Shown here piece after piece: positions 1 through 5,921 of a stretch of 6,491 nucleotides of DNA; the stretch's first letter is position 1; the number at the start of each line of letters is the position of its first letter. Position numbers and translations under genes: made by a program. Under the pieces are notes generated by a model. That model was not told the origin of the DNA and searched no databases. It saw only the letters and a list, made by a program, of their open reading frames with translations. The stretch is from NCBI GenBank assembly GCA_903862375.1, contig CAIOXR010000024.1:1-6491 (forward strand). Reading direction: 5' to 3'. This DNA comes from an uncultured bacterium. GTDB lineage: Bacteria; Patescibacteriota; Minisyncoccia; Phycocordibacterales; UBA9973.

Positions 1-36
1 ATAAGAATAAAATATAATAATTCTTAATAATTCAAT

Positions 37-69
37 CTAAAATGTCTGAGCGAAGCTCAGGCATTTTAG
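37..69 (-). terminator. Probable bidirectional intrinsic terminator downstream of the M23 peptidase gene
   Basis: A 15-pair stem (arms 37-51 and 55-69) closes on a three-base GAA loop. It lies about 40 bases beyond the stop codon of the minus-strand peptidase gene. Position 45 against 61 is a G-U wobble if read as plus-strand RNA and an A-C mismatch as minus-strand RNA, so it folds slightly better as plus-strand RNA. Both sides are A/T-rich, but neither has a clean run of T. It may therefore end the peptidase transcript, a convergent gene to the left of the window, or both. Confidence 0.65.
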
Positions 70-107
70 TACTTTATTATTTAAAAAAATGATTAATACT
101 TATCTAT

Positions 108-1235
108 TTAAAACTGTGGCTTCATTGTAGAACCATTACTATTCTCTATCTGGAAGTGAAGGTGAGGACCAGTAGAGTGACCAGTATTCCCAGTTGCTCC
201 GATACTATCACCTTGATTTACTTGCTGACCGACAGACACTCCAACCTTAGACAAGTGAGCATATCTTGTTATTGTCCCATTTGAATGTTCTATCATTATA
301 TAGTTACCATATCTACCACCACAGCTACTTCTCCTTTCTACACAGTAGCTGACAGTCTCTATGACTGTTCCAGTTGCAGCTGCTACTACTTCAGTACCTC
401 TACTTGCTCCTATATCTACACCATAATGGAATCCTCTCCTACGTGGACCATAAGGAGAAGTTATAGGACCAGAAGCAGGTCTTATATAATATCCTGATTG
501 AGCAACCCTGACGTTTGATGATGATGAAACCTTTTTGCCTGTAGGATTCTTAGGTGTGACGATGACAACTGGCTTTATAATACCGTTTGGTATATACAAT
601 ACATCTCCTTCTTTTAAAGCTATAGACTTTGTGATATCGTTATAAACCATTATATCTTCGACATCTGCATCATATTTAGATGCTATTTTATCTAGATTGT
701 CACCCTTCTTTATAATATGCTTAACTCCAGTTACAGGTAATATATTCAACTTTTGTCCAACTTTTAAGGTATTACCGGTTATATTATTCTCCCATTTTAT
801 AGTATTTGTAGATATATCGAACTGGGTAGCTATTTCTGACAAGGTATCTCCCTCTTGTACTACATAAGTTGTCATTTCTCCATTTGATATACTCTCAAGC
901 CCTGTACCAACAGCATCAGAATCATCTGAAGAGATTAATCCTCCATCTACTATGCCTATATCCGAATCACTTTTAACATTCTTATTATCAGGATCAATAG
1001 ATGAAGTACTAAGCACTGGCATTGTTTGAGAGTTTGAGAAGTCGTCAGTACCTGTACTTTGATTTACTGAGGTATCTTCAGCTTGAGCACTTGAGCCTAT
1101 AACATTCGCCATTATATTATTAAAAAAGCCAGCATCTGCCTGAGAAGGTGTGCTAGCGATAATAATAGATAAAAGTAGGATAAATGAATAAGCCTTTATA
1201 ACATAAGACTTGGTAAATATAGATATTTTCATCAT
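108..1235 (-). CDS. Secreted LysM-LysM-M23 family zinc metallopeptidase (peptidoglycan hydrolase)
   Basis: This gene encodes an exported cell-wall peptidase of the LytM/M23 type (375 residues from the ATG at 1235), expected to cut peptide cross-links of peptidoglycan outside the membrane. Residues 1-35 form a signal peptide: basic start, hydrophobic core around 17-29, and ADA at 33-35 as probable cleavage site. A Ser/Thr/Asp-rich spacer follows to about 120, then LysM1 (124-167, YVVQEGDTLSEIA) and LysM2 (172-216, HIIKKGDNLDKIA), which should bind glycan strands. The M23 domain runs from about 255 to the end. Its zinc and catalytic residues are all present: H270 and D274 in HYGVD, H327 in YAHL, H358 and H360 in HLH. 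C298 and C305 may form a disulfide. The C-terminus is short but normal for the family. I preferred the ATG at 1235 (or 1232) over an in-frame TTG at 1265, because the latter adds an uncharacteristic RRQ-containing extension before the signal peptide and lies in a hairpin. There is no Shine-Dalgarno motif. The family call is firm; the exact substrate bond is not known. Confidence 0.93.
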   Translation of the reverse strand: MMKISIFTKSYVIKAYSFILLLSIIIASTPSQADAGFFNNIMANVIGSSAQAEDTSVNQSTGTDDFSNSQTMPVLSTSSIDPDNKNVKSDSDIGIVDGGLISSDDSDAVGTGLESISNGEMTTYVVQEGDTLSEIATQFDISTNTIKWENNITGNTLKVGQKLNILPVTGVKHIIKKGDNLDKIASKYDADVEDIMVYNDITKSIALKEGDVLYIPNGIIKPVVIVTPKNPTGKKVSSSSNVRVAQSGYYIRPASGPITSPYGPRRRGFHYGVDIGASRGTEVVAAATGTVIETVSYCVERRSSCGGRYGNYIMIEHSNGTITRYAHLSKVGVSVGQQVNQGDSIGATGNTGHSTGPHLHFQIENSNGSTMKPQF

Positions 1236-1236
1236 A

Positions 1237-1264
1237 TGAGTGTTTTGCCGACGCAAAACATTCA
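1237..1264 (-). promoter_or_regulatory. Hairpin immediately upstream of the peptidase start codon
   Basis: Arms 1237-1248 and 1253-1264 pair over 12 positions around a four-base loop, with one A-C mismatch in the minus-strand RNA (1240 against 1261). The stem ends one base before the ATG at 1235, in the place where a ribosome binding site would be, and no Shine-Dalgarno sequence is seen. This suggests control of translation initiation, for example an opening helix or coupling to the mini-ORFs that run through it, but that role is inferred. Confidence 0.45.
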
Positions 1265-1319
1265 AAGAATCTTCATTTGTAGGTTTTATAAATCAATTTT
1301 AGTAATTACAACACATTAC

Positions 1320-1365
1320 CCCAGTATTGGGAACTACAGTACGACCGCAAAATGCGAGAGCTGTA
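1320..1365. other. Structured, GC-richer patch; possible leader RNA element
   Basis: Two adjacent hairpins can be drawn: CCCA/TGGG (1320-1323 with 1328-1331), and a two-part stem with outer TACAG/CTGTA (1335-1339 with 1361-1365) and inner CGCA/TGCG (1346-1349 with 1353-1356) around an AAA loop. The patch is clearly richer in G and C than the flanking intergenic DNA. If the peptidase transcript starts near 1408, this would be in its 5' leader. I recognise no known riboswitch, and the helices are short, so this is only a candidate. Confidence 0.25.
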
Positions 1366-1414
1366 ATGATAAAGTAATGGATCATAATTGTTACAATCGT
1401 CTCTGGAAGCTTAT

Positions 1415-1420
1415 ATTATA
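1415..1420 (-). promoter_or_regulatory. Candidate -10 box for the peptidase gene
   Basis: A perfect TATAAT is read on the minus strand from 1420 to 1415. No good -35 hexamer lies at the right distance, so the assignment is weak. A promoter here would give a leader of about 170 bases through the structured patch. An alternative nearer the gene is a minus-strand TATAAA at 1289-1284 with a TTGTAA about 15 bases upstream, which would give a leader of about 40 bases. The dyad ATTGT-T-ACAAT at 1387-1397 would lie just downstream of the first start and could be an operator. Confidence 0.3.
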
Positions 1421-1458
1421 AAGCTTTTTCTGTATTTCAGTATAAGTAACTCCTGTTC

Positions 1459-1540
1459 AAGAAGTCCTATATATAAGGGTAACTAATACGAAGTAGATAG
1501 TCAAACAAGTTATGCACATAAATCTATATTAAGACATATA
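1459..1540 (+). repeat. Intergenic repeat, copy 1 (upstream of the giant-protein gene)
   Basis: By hand alignment, 1462-1500 matches 5763-5801 at about 31 of 39 positions without gaps, including the shared core AAGTC, then ATAAGGGTA (1473-1481) and ATAC (1486-1489). With a one-base gap the similarity extends to a shared AAGACA (1531-1536 and 5831-5836). A third, looser copy follows the giant-protein stop codon. The GGG-containing core makes chance AT-rich similarity less likely. This copy ends about 10 bases before the -35 region of the downstream gene. Confidence 0.55.
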
Positions 1541-1548
1541 TTTGTTAT

Positions 1549-1601
1549 TAGACAAGTCTATGTGTTTAATAGTATAATAAAACATATATAATAAATATAA
1601 T
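1549..1601 (+). promoter_or_regulatory. Promoter region of the giant-protein gene
   Basis: A -35 box TAGACA (1549-1554, five of six consensus bases) is followed after 18 bases by a perfect -10 TATAAT (1573-1578). This would start transcription near 1585, giving a leader of about 25 bases before the ATG at 1610. Two further TATAAT hexamers at 1587-1592 and 1596-1601 are too close to the ATG for ordinary use but may reflect local AT richness. The -35 lies in a small dyad TAGAC-AA-GTCTA (1549-1560) that could be an operator. Confidence 0.6.
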
Positions 1602-1609
1602 AAAACACT

Positions 1610-4600
1610 ATGGTAAATAAAAGTGAAAAGCCAAAGATTATAAATAGTAATGAAAATATAAAAAAATATACAGAATTTATAAATGAATTTGGATATTTTT
1701 TAACACTTAATGCAGTCCATCTAGAAGAACAAGTTTTACCCAAAAAGGAAAATGAATTAACTGAATTATTGAAAACCTTGAGGAGTCCTATAATTGATAA
1801 CCTTAACTATGCTGAATTTACAAATAAAAACTGGAATAAACTGTCAGACCCAGAAATAAAAAAAAATCTAATTTTTCATATAAATAATTTTATTCAACTA
1901 ATAGAGCAAAAAGCTGTCATTTTTAAAAGTGATAGTGTTTGGATAAATAAATTTAGAAAAATGAAAGAATTATATTCTGAAATTAATAATGAAAAAATAC
2001 ATGAAAATAAAACTGGACCAGAAGTTGAAAAACCAATTGAAATTGAAAAAGTTAAACCAGTAGATATAAATGAGGAGGCTAAAAATGATAATGTAGGAAA
2101 ACCAAAAAATGAAATTAATACTGAGGTAATTAATAGAACTAAAGAAATTAGATCTCAAATAAATACCACTGTAAATAGAAATGATAATATTTTAATTAAT
2201 GAAAAGTTAAAAAGCATAGGTCTAGATGCTGATAATCTTAGTAATAATGAAGAATGGAATAAATTTACTAAAGCTGAAAAATTATTAATTATCGAGCAAG
2301 CTTCTCAGGACACACTTGCTCGTGTTAAAGAAATTGGAGAAAACAGATTTAATGAGAAAAATTCTATAAAATTATCATGGAACCCATTAAACTTTAAAAA
2401 AAGTTTTTTTGAAAAAGCTTGGCATAAAGTTGGAAAATCATTCTGGATAAGTAGAGAAGAAAAGAATGTTATAGATGAAGTAAAACAAGGCAAAATAAAA
2501 CCTAATGAACAGATTTTGGATACACTTATCAGAAGACAAAGTGATCTAAAGTTACCTGTTGTTGAAAAGAATGGTAAAGCATTTATTGAATTTGTTAAAG
2601 ATGATAACAATTCATCAAGAGAACAAATTAATGCTCTAAATAAATTTAATGAATCTGCAAATAATTTCTCAAAACTACCTGATTCATGGAGGAATGAAAG
2701 ATCTGCACAAAGCACAGATAAAATGTTCGCAATTGAAAATCATAAAAAGTTTTTAGAATCAAAAACTAATTATGAAAATAATAAAGCAGAAATAATTAAA
2801 TATTATGCTAAAAAGTTTGAAGATGAGGGATTAACCAAACCAGAAGCTGAAAAAAAAGCTATGCTACAAATCCTAGATATAGACAGCAAGGTTGCTTTAC
2901 TTCAAAGATTAAATACTAATCCTGATGCATATGAAGAACTAGATAAAATCAAAAGTGAATCATCTTGGGGAAGACTTGTGAACAATGAAAATATCTGGCG
3001 TGGTATCTATATGGGTACAGGTTTTACAGCAAGAAGAACTCTTCAGGGTACTCTTGGCTTGCTTGCTGCACCGATAGTTTCAGGAATTATGGGTGGAGTA
3101 AGAGCAAGAAGAAAAGCAAATGCAAATATTAATAAATCTTTTAAAGAAGGAACAAAAGAAGAAACATTTTTAGAAAGAAAGAAACAAGGTAAAAAAGGTC
3201 TTTATGATGATAAGAATGAAAAACAAAACTTTTTGAGTTACTTTTTCACTGGTGGTAAAGTAAATACCAAGGAAGTCGCTGCTTTCGTAGATGCCGATAG
3301 TCAAAAGAAAAGAATTGATGATTTGATATATAAGATAAATAATGCTCCAAATGAAAAAAGTAAAGTTTCACTTACTAAACAACTTGAAACACGTATCAGA
3401 TACATAGAGCAGAAACAACAAGAAGGATTAATAAATTATGGAAATATAAACCCTGTTGCTAAAGATTATGAACTATATAAATCTTTAAGTGAAGCATATG
3501 TACTAACTACAAATATAAACAATCTTGGAATACCACTAACCAAAGAGATGCAGAATGACATCTCAGAAAGAAACACTTTACTAAAAAATGTAATGGCAAA
3601 AAATGAAGAAAAGTTTGGCAAAAAAATTGCTCTATATAAAAACGAAGAGATGGTAAGAGGTATCATTATTTCTTCAGGTTTTGCTGTTTTAGGAAGATTT
3701 ATCACTAGTTATTTTATGCATGATGATGCAAATCCTACTTCAAATAATGAATTAACTCCTGAGAGACAACACCAGATAAACGAAGCTCTATTAAATAAAA
3801 AACCAAATATTGATCATAATATAGTAAATAGGCCTCCTCTTATGAGTGCTATTAATGATGAAAAAGAACCTGGTTTCAATATAAAATATCCATATGAAAC
3901 AAATGCTCCTACACCTGCAAATGCACCTATTGGTACGAATAGCGTATTAAGATTTGCAGAAGATATAGTTTATAAAACTATTGAAACAGTAGTTAAACCT
4001 GGGCAAGGTGCTATATCTGCTCTACGTGATTTACAACATAATCTTAAAATTGAGTATTGGAACAACCTTACGAATGCACCAGCAAGTATTAAACACATAT
4101 TAAATACAGATCCTCATAAACTAGCTCAAGAGTACGGGATGTATAAACCAAATGAAGATGCAGAGAGTGCTCTTATAAAACCGGGTTCATTCTTCCGTGT
4201 AGATGGAAAAGGTAATCTTACATATCACGAGATAGGTACGAATAAGGTTATAACCCTAGAAGAAGGAACAGATGCGGATGTAACGAATACATATGACGGC
4301 AAAATGGCAGATACACACCCTTCAGAGGTAATACCAAAAAGAGACGATACTCCTATAGAAGAAATGAAACCTCATGATGAATTTAAACCATTTGTAGATC
4401 AAAATAAAGTTAATGAAATGAATACAAGAATAAGTAACTTTAATTTAAAATGGAAACAAGCAATAGAAGCTATAAATGAAAAATATAATCATTTAAGGAA
4501 AAATTCTATATTTTCAGGACCAGAATATGAAAAAGTTCAATCTTATTGGCATACTAAGTATATGAATGATGTAAAAATGATAGATGAAAAATATAATAAC

Positions 4601-5548
4601 TTAGAAAACGATTCATATAACAAATTGCTTAATAATATCAGAGGTTATTCTGAGTCTGAAAAAGAAGAGATTATAAATAAATTTTATAAGGATTGGGAAA
4701 ATTACTTAATAAATAATAAAGAACCTGAAATAATTTCTCTATCAGATAAGTTTTACGATAATTTATTAAAAAATTATAATTCTATACTAAACCACCATCA
4801 AGGATCAGAAATATATAGTGCAAATGAACATTTTGAAAATAAATATGAAAGTGTAGCAAATGGCACTGAATTAGTTGATAAGGGTATATACAATAGTATT
4901 ACAAAAGAATTACAAAAAGTTATTAGTGGAATGTCATTTAAAGAGTATATCAAATTAAGTACAGATGATAGTTATAGTCTACATGGTAAATTAGAACCAT
5001 TATCTTCATATTTGGAGCAATTAGAAAAAGTTTCTGGTATTAAACCACTAACTGGAGGATTATTTCAAAAATCTGAATCTTTAGCAGAGTATATAGAACG
5101 TGCAACAGATAAAATAGACAAAATTAATGAGGCTATAAAGATTAGAGGGGGTGTTCTTTTGGCTAAACCTGAATTAGGTGGTGAAATTATTCCTGCTAAA
5201 ATTATTACACAGGAAATGCTAGATAAGGCTGATTCAAATATTGAAGAAAATATTAAAAGTATGTTTAATACTGATAAACTGATAAAAAAGTTTAATTATT
5301 TAGTTGATAACAAAACTTCAATGAGTTCATTCATAGAGTATAACAAAACGAATACAGGTATTTCAGAAGAATTCAAGCCTTTGGCTGAGTATGTGAAGAA
5401 ATTAGGAAAAATCTCTGGTATAAAACCATCTTCTGATGAACCTATTATAGATTACATAAGACGTACTACAGATAAGATAGTCCAGTTAGGTAAATTAGAT
5501 AAGATGAATCCAAGTTTAAAACAATCTACAGACGATATATATCACTAA
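1610..5548 (+). CDS. Giant protein of unknown function with two hydrophobic segments and duplicated C-terminal module
   Basis: I do not recognise a named family for this 1312-residue, Asn/Lys/Glu/Ile-rich protein. The N-terminal 135 residues look helical and have no signal peptide. A Pro/Lys/Glu linker follows (about 136-176), then a long charged helical region. A first hydrophobic segment at 477-497 (Gly/Leu/Ala-rich) is bracketed by ARR and RARRK, and a second lies at 684-703 with Arg696 inside it. The 185 residues between them are highly charged. After a Pro/Asn-rich linker, 778-886 is the most conserved-looking and least AT-rich part. It begins VKPGQGAISALRDLQHNL and ends with IKPGSFFRVDGKGNL, which resembles a divergent LysM-type arrangement (inference). 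Residues 940-1040 are coiled-coil-like, with INEKYN (955-960) and IDEKYN (991-996) 36 residues apart. The C-terminus carries two diverged copies of a module (1108-1177, 1238-1300). The ATG at 1610 fits the promoter; no Shine-Dalgarno is visible. The next gene is about 370 bases away behind a terminator, so it is probably monocistronic. A membrane-anchored structural or surface role is a guess. Confidence 0.9.
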   Translation: MVNKSEKPKIINSNENIKKYTEFINEFGYFLTLNAVHLEEQVLPKKENELTELLKTLRSPIIDNLNYAEFTNKNWNKLSDPEIKKNLIFHINNFIQLIEQKAVIFKSDSVWINKFRKMKELYSEINNEKIHENKTGPEVEKPIEIEKVKPVDINEEAKNDNVGKPKNEINTEVINRTKEIRSQINTTVNRNDNILINEKLKSIGLDADNLSNNEEWNKFTKAEKLLIIEQASQDTLARVKEIGENRFNEKNSIKLSWNPLNFKKSFFEKAWHKVGKSFWISREEKNVIDEVKQGKIKPNEQILDTLIRRQSDLKLPVVEKNGKAFIEFVKDDNNSSREQINALNKFNESANNFSKLPDSWRNERSAQSTDKMFAIENHKKFLESKTNYENNKAEIIKYYAKKFEDEGLTKPEAEKKAMLQILDIDSKVALLQRLNTNPDAYEELDKIKSESSWGRLVNNENIWRGIYMGTGFTARRTLQGTLGLLAAPIVSGIMGGVRARRKANANINKSFKEGTKEETFLERKKQGKKGLYDDKNEKQNFLSYFFTGGKVNTKEVAAFVDADSQKKRIDDLIYKINNAPNEKSKVSLTKQLETRIRYIEQKQQEGLINYGNINPVAKDYELYKSLSEAYVLTTNINNLGIPLTKEMQNDISERNTLLKNVMAKNEEKFGKKIALYKNEEMVRGIIISSGFAVLGRFITSYFMHDDANPTSNNELTPERQHQINEALLNKKPNIDHNIVNRPPLMSAINDEKEPGFNIKYPYETNAPTPANAPIGTNSVLRFAEDIVYKTIETVVKPGQGAISALRDLQHNLKIEYWNNLTNAPASIKHILNTDPHKLAQEYGMYKPNEDAESALIKPGSFFRVDGKGNLTYHEIGTNKVITLEEGTDADVTNTYDGKMADTHPSEVIPKRDDTPIEEMKPHDEFKPFVDQNKVNEMNTRISNFNLKWKQAIEAINEKYNHLRKNSIFSGPEYEKVQSYWHTKYMNDVKMIDEKYNNLENDSYNKLLNNIRGYSESEKEEIINKFYKDWENYLINNKEPEIISLSDKFYDNLLKNYNSILNHHQGSEIYSANEHFENKYESVANGTELVDKGIYNSITKELQKVISGMSFKEYIKLSTDDSYSLHGKLEPLSSYLEQLEKVSGIKPLTGGLFQKSESLAEYIERATDKIDKINEAIKIRGGVLLAKPELGGEIIPAKIITQEMLDKADSNIEENIKSMFNTDKLIKKFNYLVDNKTSMSSFIEYNKTNTGISEEFKPLAEYVKKLGKISGIKPSSDEPIIDYIRRTTDKIVQLGKLDKMNPSLKQSTDDIYH
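4931..5140 (+). repeat. C-terminal module of the giant protein, copy A
   Basis: Residues 1108-1177. The shared pattern is F-x-E-Y (from F1110), then PL-(S/A)-x-Y, a hydrophobic heptad-like helix, SGIKP (1142-1146), and a second helix containing YIERATDKI. Copy B has the same order with a four-residue shorter first part and a shorter loop after SGIKP. The copies have drifted at nucleotide level, so this is an old duplication. Confidence 0.7.
5321..5509 (+). repeat. C-terminal module of the giant protein, copy B
   Basis: Residues 1238-1300. F1241 begins FIEY, followed by PLAEYVKKLGKI, SGIKP (1269-1273) and YIRRTTDKI. Its SGIKP is 127 residues after that of copy A. It lies twelve residues from the end of the protein, so the duplicated module forms the extreme C-terminus. 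Confidence 0.7.
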
Positions 5549-5633
5549 ACATAAATCGCCTAAGGGTATGGAATTGGTAAATATTATAATTAAACAAGTT
5601 CAATAATTTAATATGTTAATTCAATATATTAAG
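5549..5633 (+). repeat. Intergenic repeat, partial copy 3 (after the giant-protein stop)
   Basis: TAAGGGTA (5561-5568), AAACAAGTT (5592-5600) and TATATTAAG (5625-5633) occur in the same order as in copy 1 (1474-1481, 1503-1511, 1525-1533). The first two are spaced 31 bases here and 29 there. ACATAAATC (5549-5557) is also shared with copy 1 (1516-1524) but sits in a different order. The rest does not align, so this copy is less certain than the other two. Confidence 0.3.
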
Positions 5634-5645
5634 TAACAAAATGAT

Positions 5646-5690
5646 AATTAAAAGAAACAAACTTGTATGCAAGTTTGCTTCTTTTAATTT
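5646..5690 (+). terminator. Long intrinsic terminator hairpin after the giant-protein gene
   Basis: An inner 8-pair stem (5658-5665 with 5670-5677, loop TATG) sits on an outer 11-pair stem (5646-5656 with 5679-5689), separated by one mismatch. The 3' arm is itself T-rich and ends in TTT. It lies about 100 bases past the stop codon of the giant-protein gene. The single mismatch is A-C in plus-strand RNA and a G-U wobble in minus-strand RNA, so it may act in both directions. Confidence 0.75.
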
Positions 5691-5759
5691 AGAAAAACTA
5701 AAACAGAATTCACTGTCTACTTCTCTACTTTAGAAATGAAACAATGCAATAAAACACAC

Positions 5760-5840
5760 AAAAAGTCATATAAATAAGGGTATATTATACTTAGTAAATA
5801 GATAAATAAGCTTTATATTTAAAGTATATAAAGACACAAT
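5760..5840 (+). repeat. Intergenic repeat, copy 2 (upstream of the lipoprotein gene)
   Basis: This is the partner of copy 1: ungapped similarity covers 5763-5801 (about 31 of 39 positions), including ATAAGGGTA (5774-5782) and ATAC (5787-5790), with AAGACA at 5831-5836. It ends about 25 bases before the -35 box of the next gene. The same orientation and the same position upstream of a plus-strand promoter as copy 1 suggest a regulatory or inserted element. Confidence 0.55.
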
Positions 5841-5864
5841 ATACCAAATCTTGCAAGTAAGTAC

Positions 5865-5893
5865 TTGACAAATGTATTCGTATATGCTATCAT
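5865..5893 (+). promoter_or_regulatory. Near-consensus extended -10 promoter of the small envelope-protein gene
   Basis: A perfect -35 TTGACA (5865-5870), a 17-base spacer and a -10 TATCAT (5888-5893) preceded by TGC form an extended -10 promoter. Transcription would begin near 5900, giving a leader of about 22 bases before the ATG at 5922. It is the best-matching promoter in the window. Confidence 0.85.
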
Positions 5894-5921
5894 ATGGGTA
5901 AATCATTAAAAAGTTCATATT

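Larger units (their letters stand above)
1266..1609. other. Divergent intergenic region between peptidase and giant-protein genes
   Basis: This stretch of 344 bases holds no convincing gene. From left to right it contains the upstream part of the peptidase leader, including a mini-ORF (MKIL, 1276-1262 on the minus strand); a GC-richer patch with two small hairpins (1320-1365); and a short dyad ATTGT-T-ACAAT at 1387-1397. It continues with a candidate minus-strand -10 box at 1415-1420, a copy of the intergenic repeat (about 1459-1540), and the plus-strand promoter region at 1549-1601 with three TATAAT hexamers. Confidence 0.7.
5549..5921. other. Intergenic region between giant-protein and lipoprotein genes
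   Basis: This stretch of 373 bases has no credible gene; the longest early reading frame is a 12-codon one from 5568. It holds a partial repeat copy right after the stop (5549-5633), the terminator hairpin (5646-5690), and about 70 AT-rich bases in which I see nothing. The second full repeat copy (5760-5840) and the promoter of the next gene (5865-5893) complete it. Copy 2 includes a perfect small dyad GTATA-T-TATAC at 5780-5790. Confidence 0.75.

Noticed and set aside
285..497. 70-codon plus-strand frame inside the peptidase gene
   Set aside because: It is antisense to a catalytic domain with all motifs intact, and its Ser/Thr/Tyr-rich product is typical of a shadow frame.
1266..1420. A c-di-AMP (ydaO-type) riboswitch before the peptidase gene
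   Set aside because: This class often precedes wall-hydrolase genes, but I could not find its conserved core on the minus strand, and the hairpins seen are too short.
1236..1421. 61-codon plus-strand reading frame upstream of the giant gene
   Set aside because: It starts inside the peptidase start hairpin, has no promoter or ribosome site, and its Cys/Tyr-rich product has no protein-like pattern; it covers the peptidase leader on the wrong strand.
1405..1429. AAGCTT-AAGCTT hairpin followed by T residues, as a plus-strand terminator
   Set aside because: The stem is only six A/T-rich pairs with an eight-base loop, no plus-strand gene lies upstream, and the same bases overlap the candidate minus-strand -10 box.
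2305..2715. 136-codon minus-strand frame inside the giant gene
   Set aside because: Leu/Ser/Phe-rich antisense of Lys/Glu-rich coding, with no promoter; the sense frame is continuous for 1312 codons. The same applies to minus-strand frames at 1558-1743, 1970-2158 and 3466-3705.
4879..4886. A fourth TAAGGGTA, inside the giant gene
   Set aside because: It is in coding sequence (Asp-Lys-Gly-Ile-Tyr), and flanking bases do not match the intergenic repeat beyond about 12 positions; chance in AT-rich DNA is likely.
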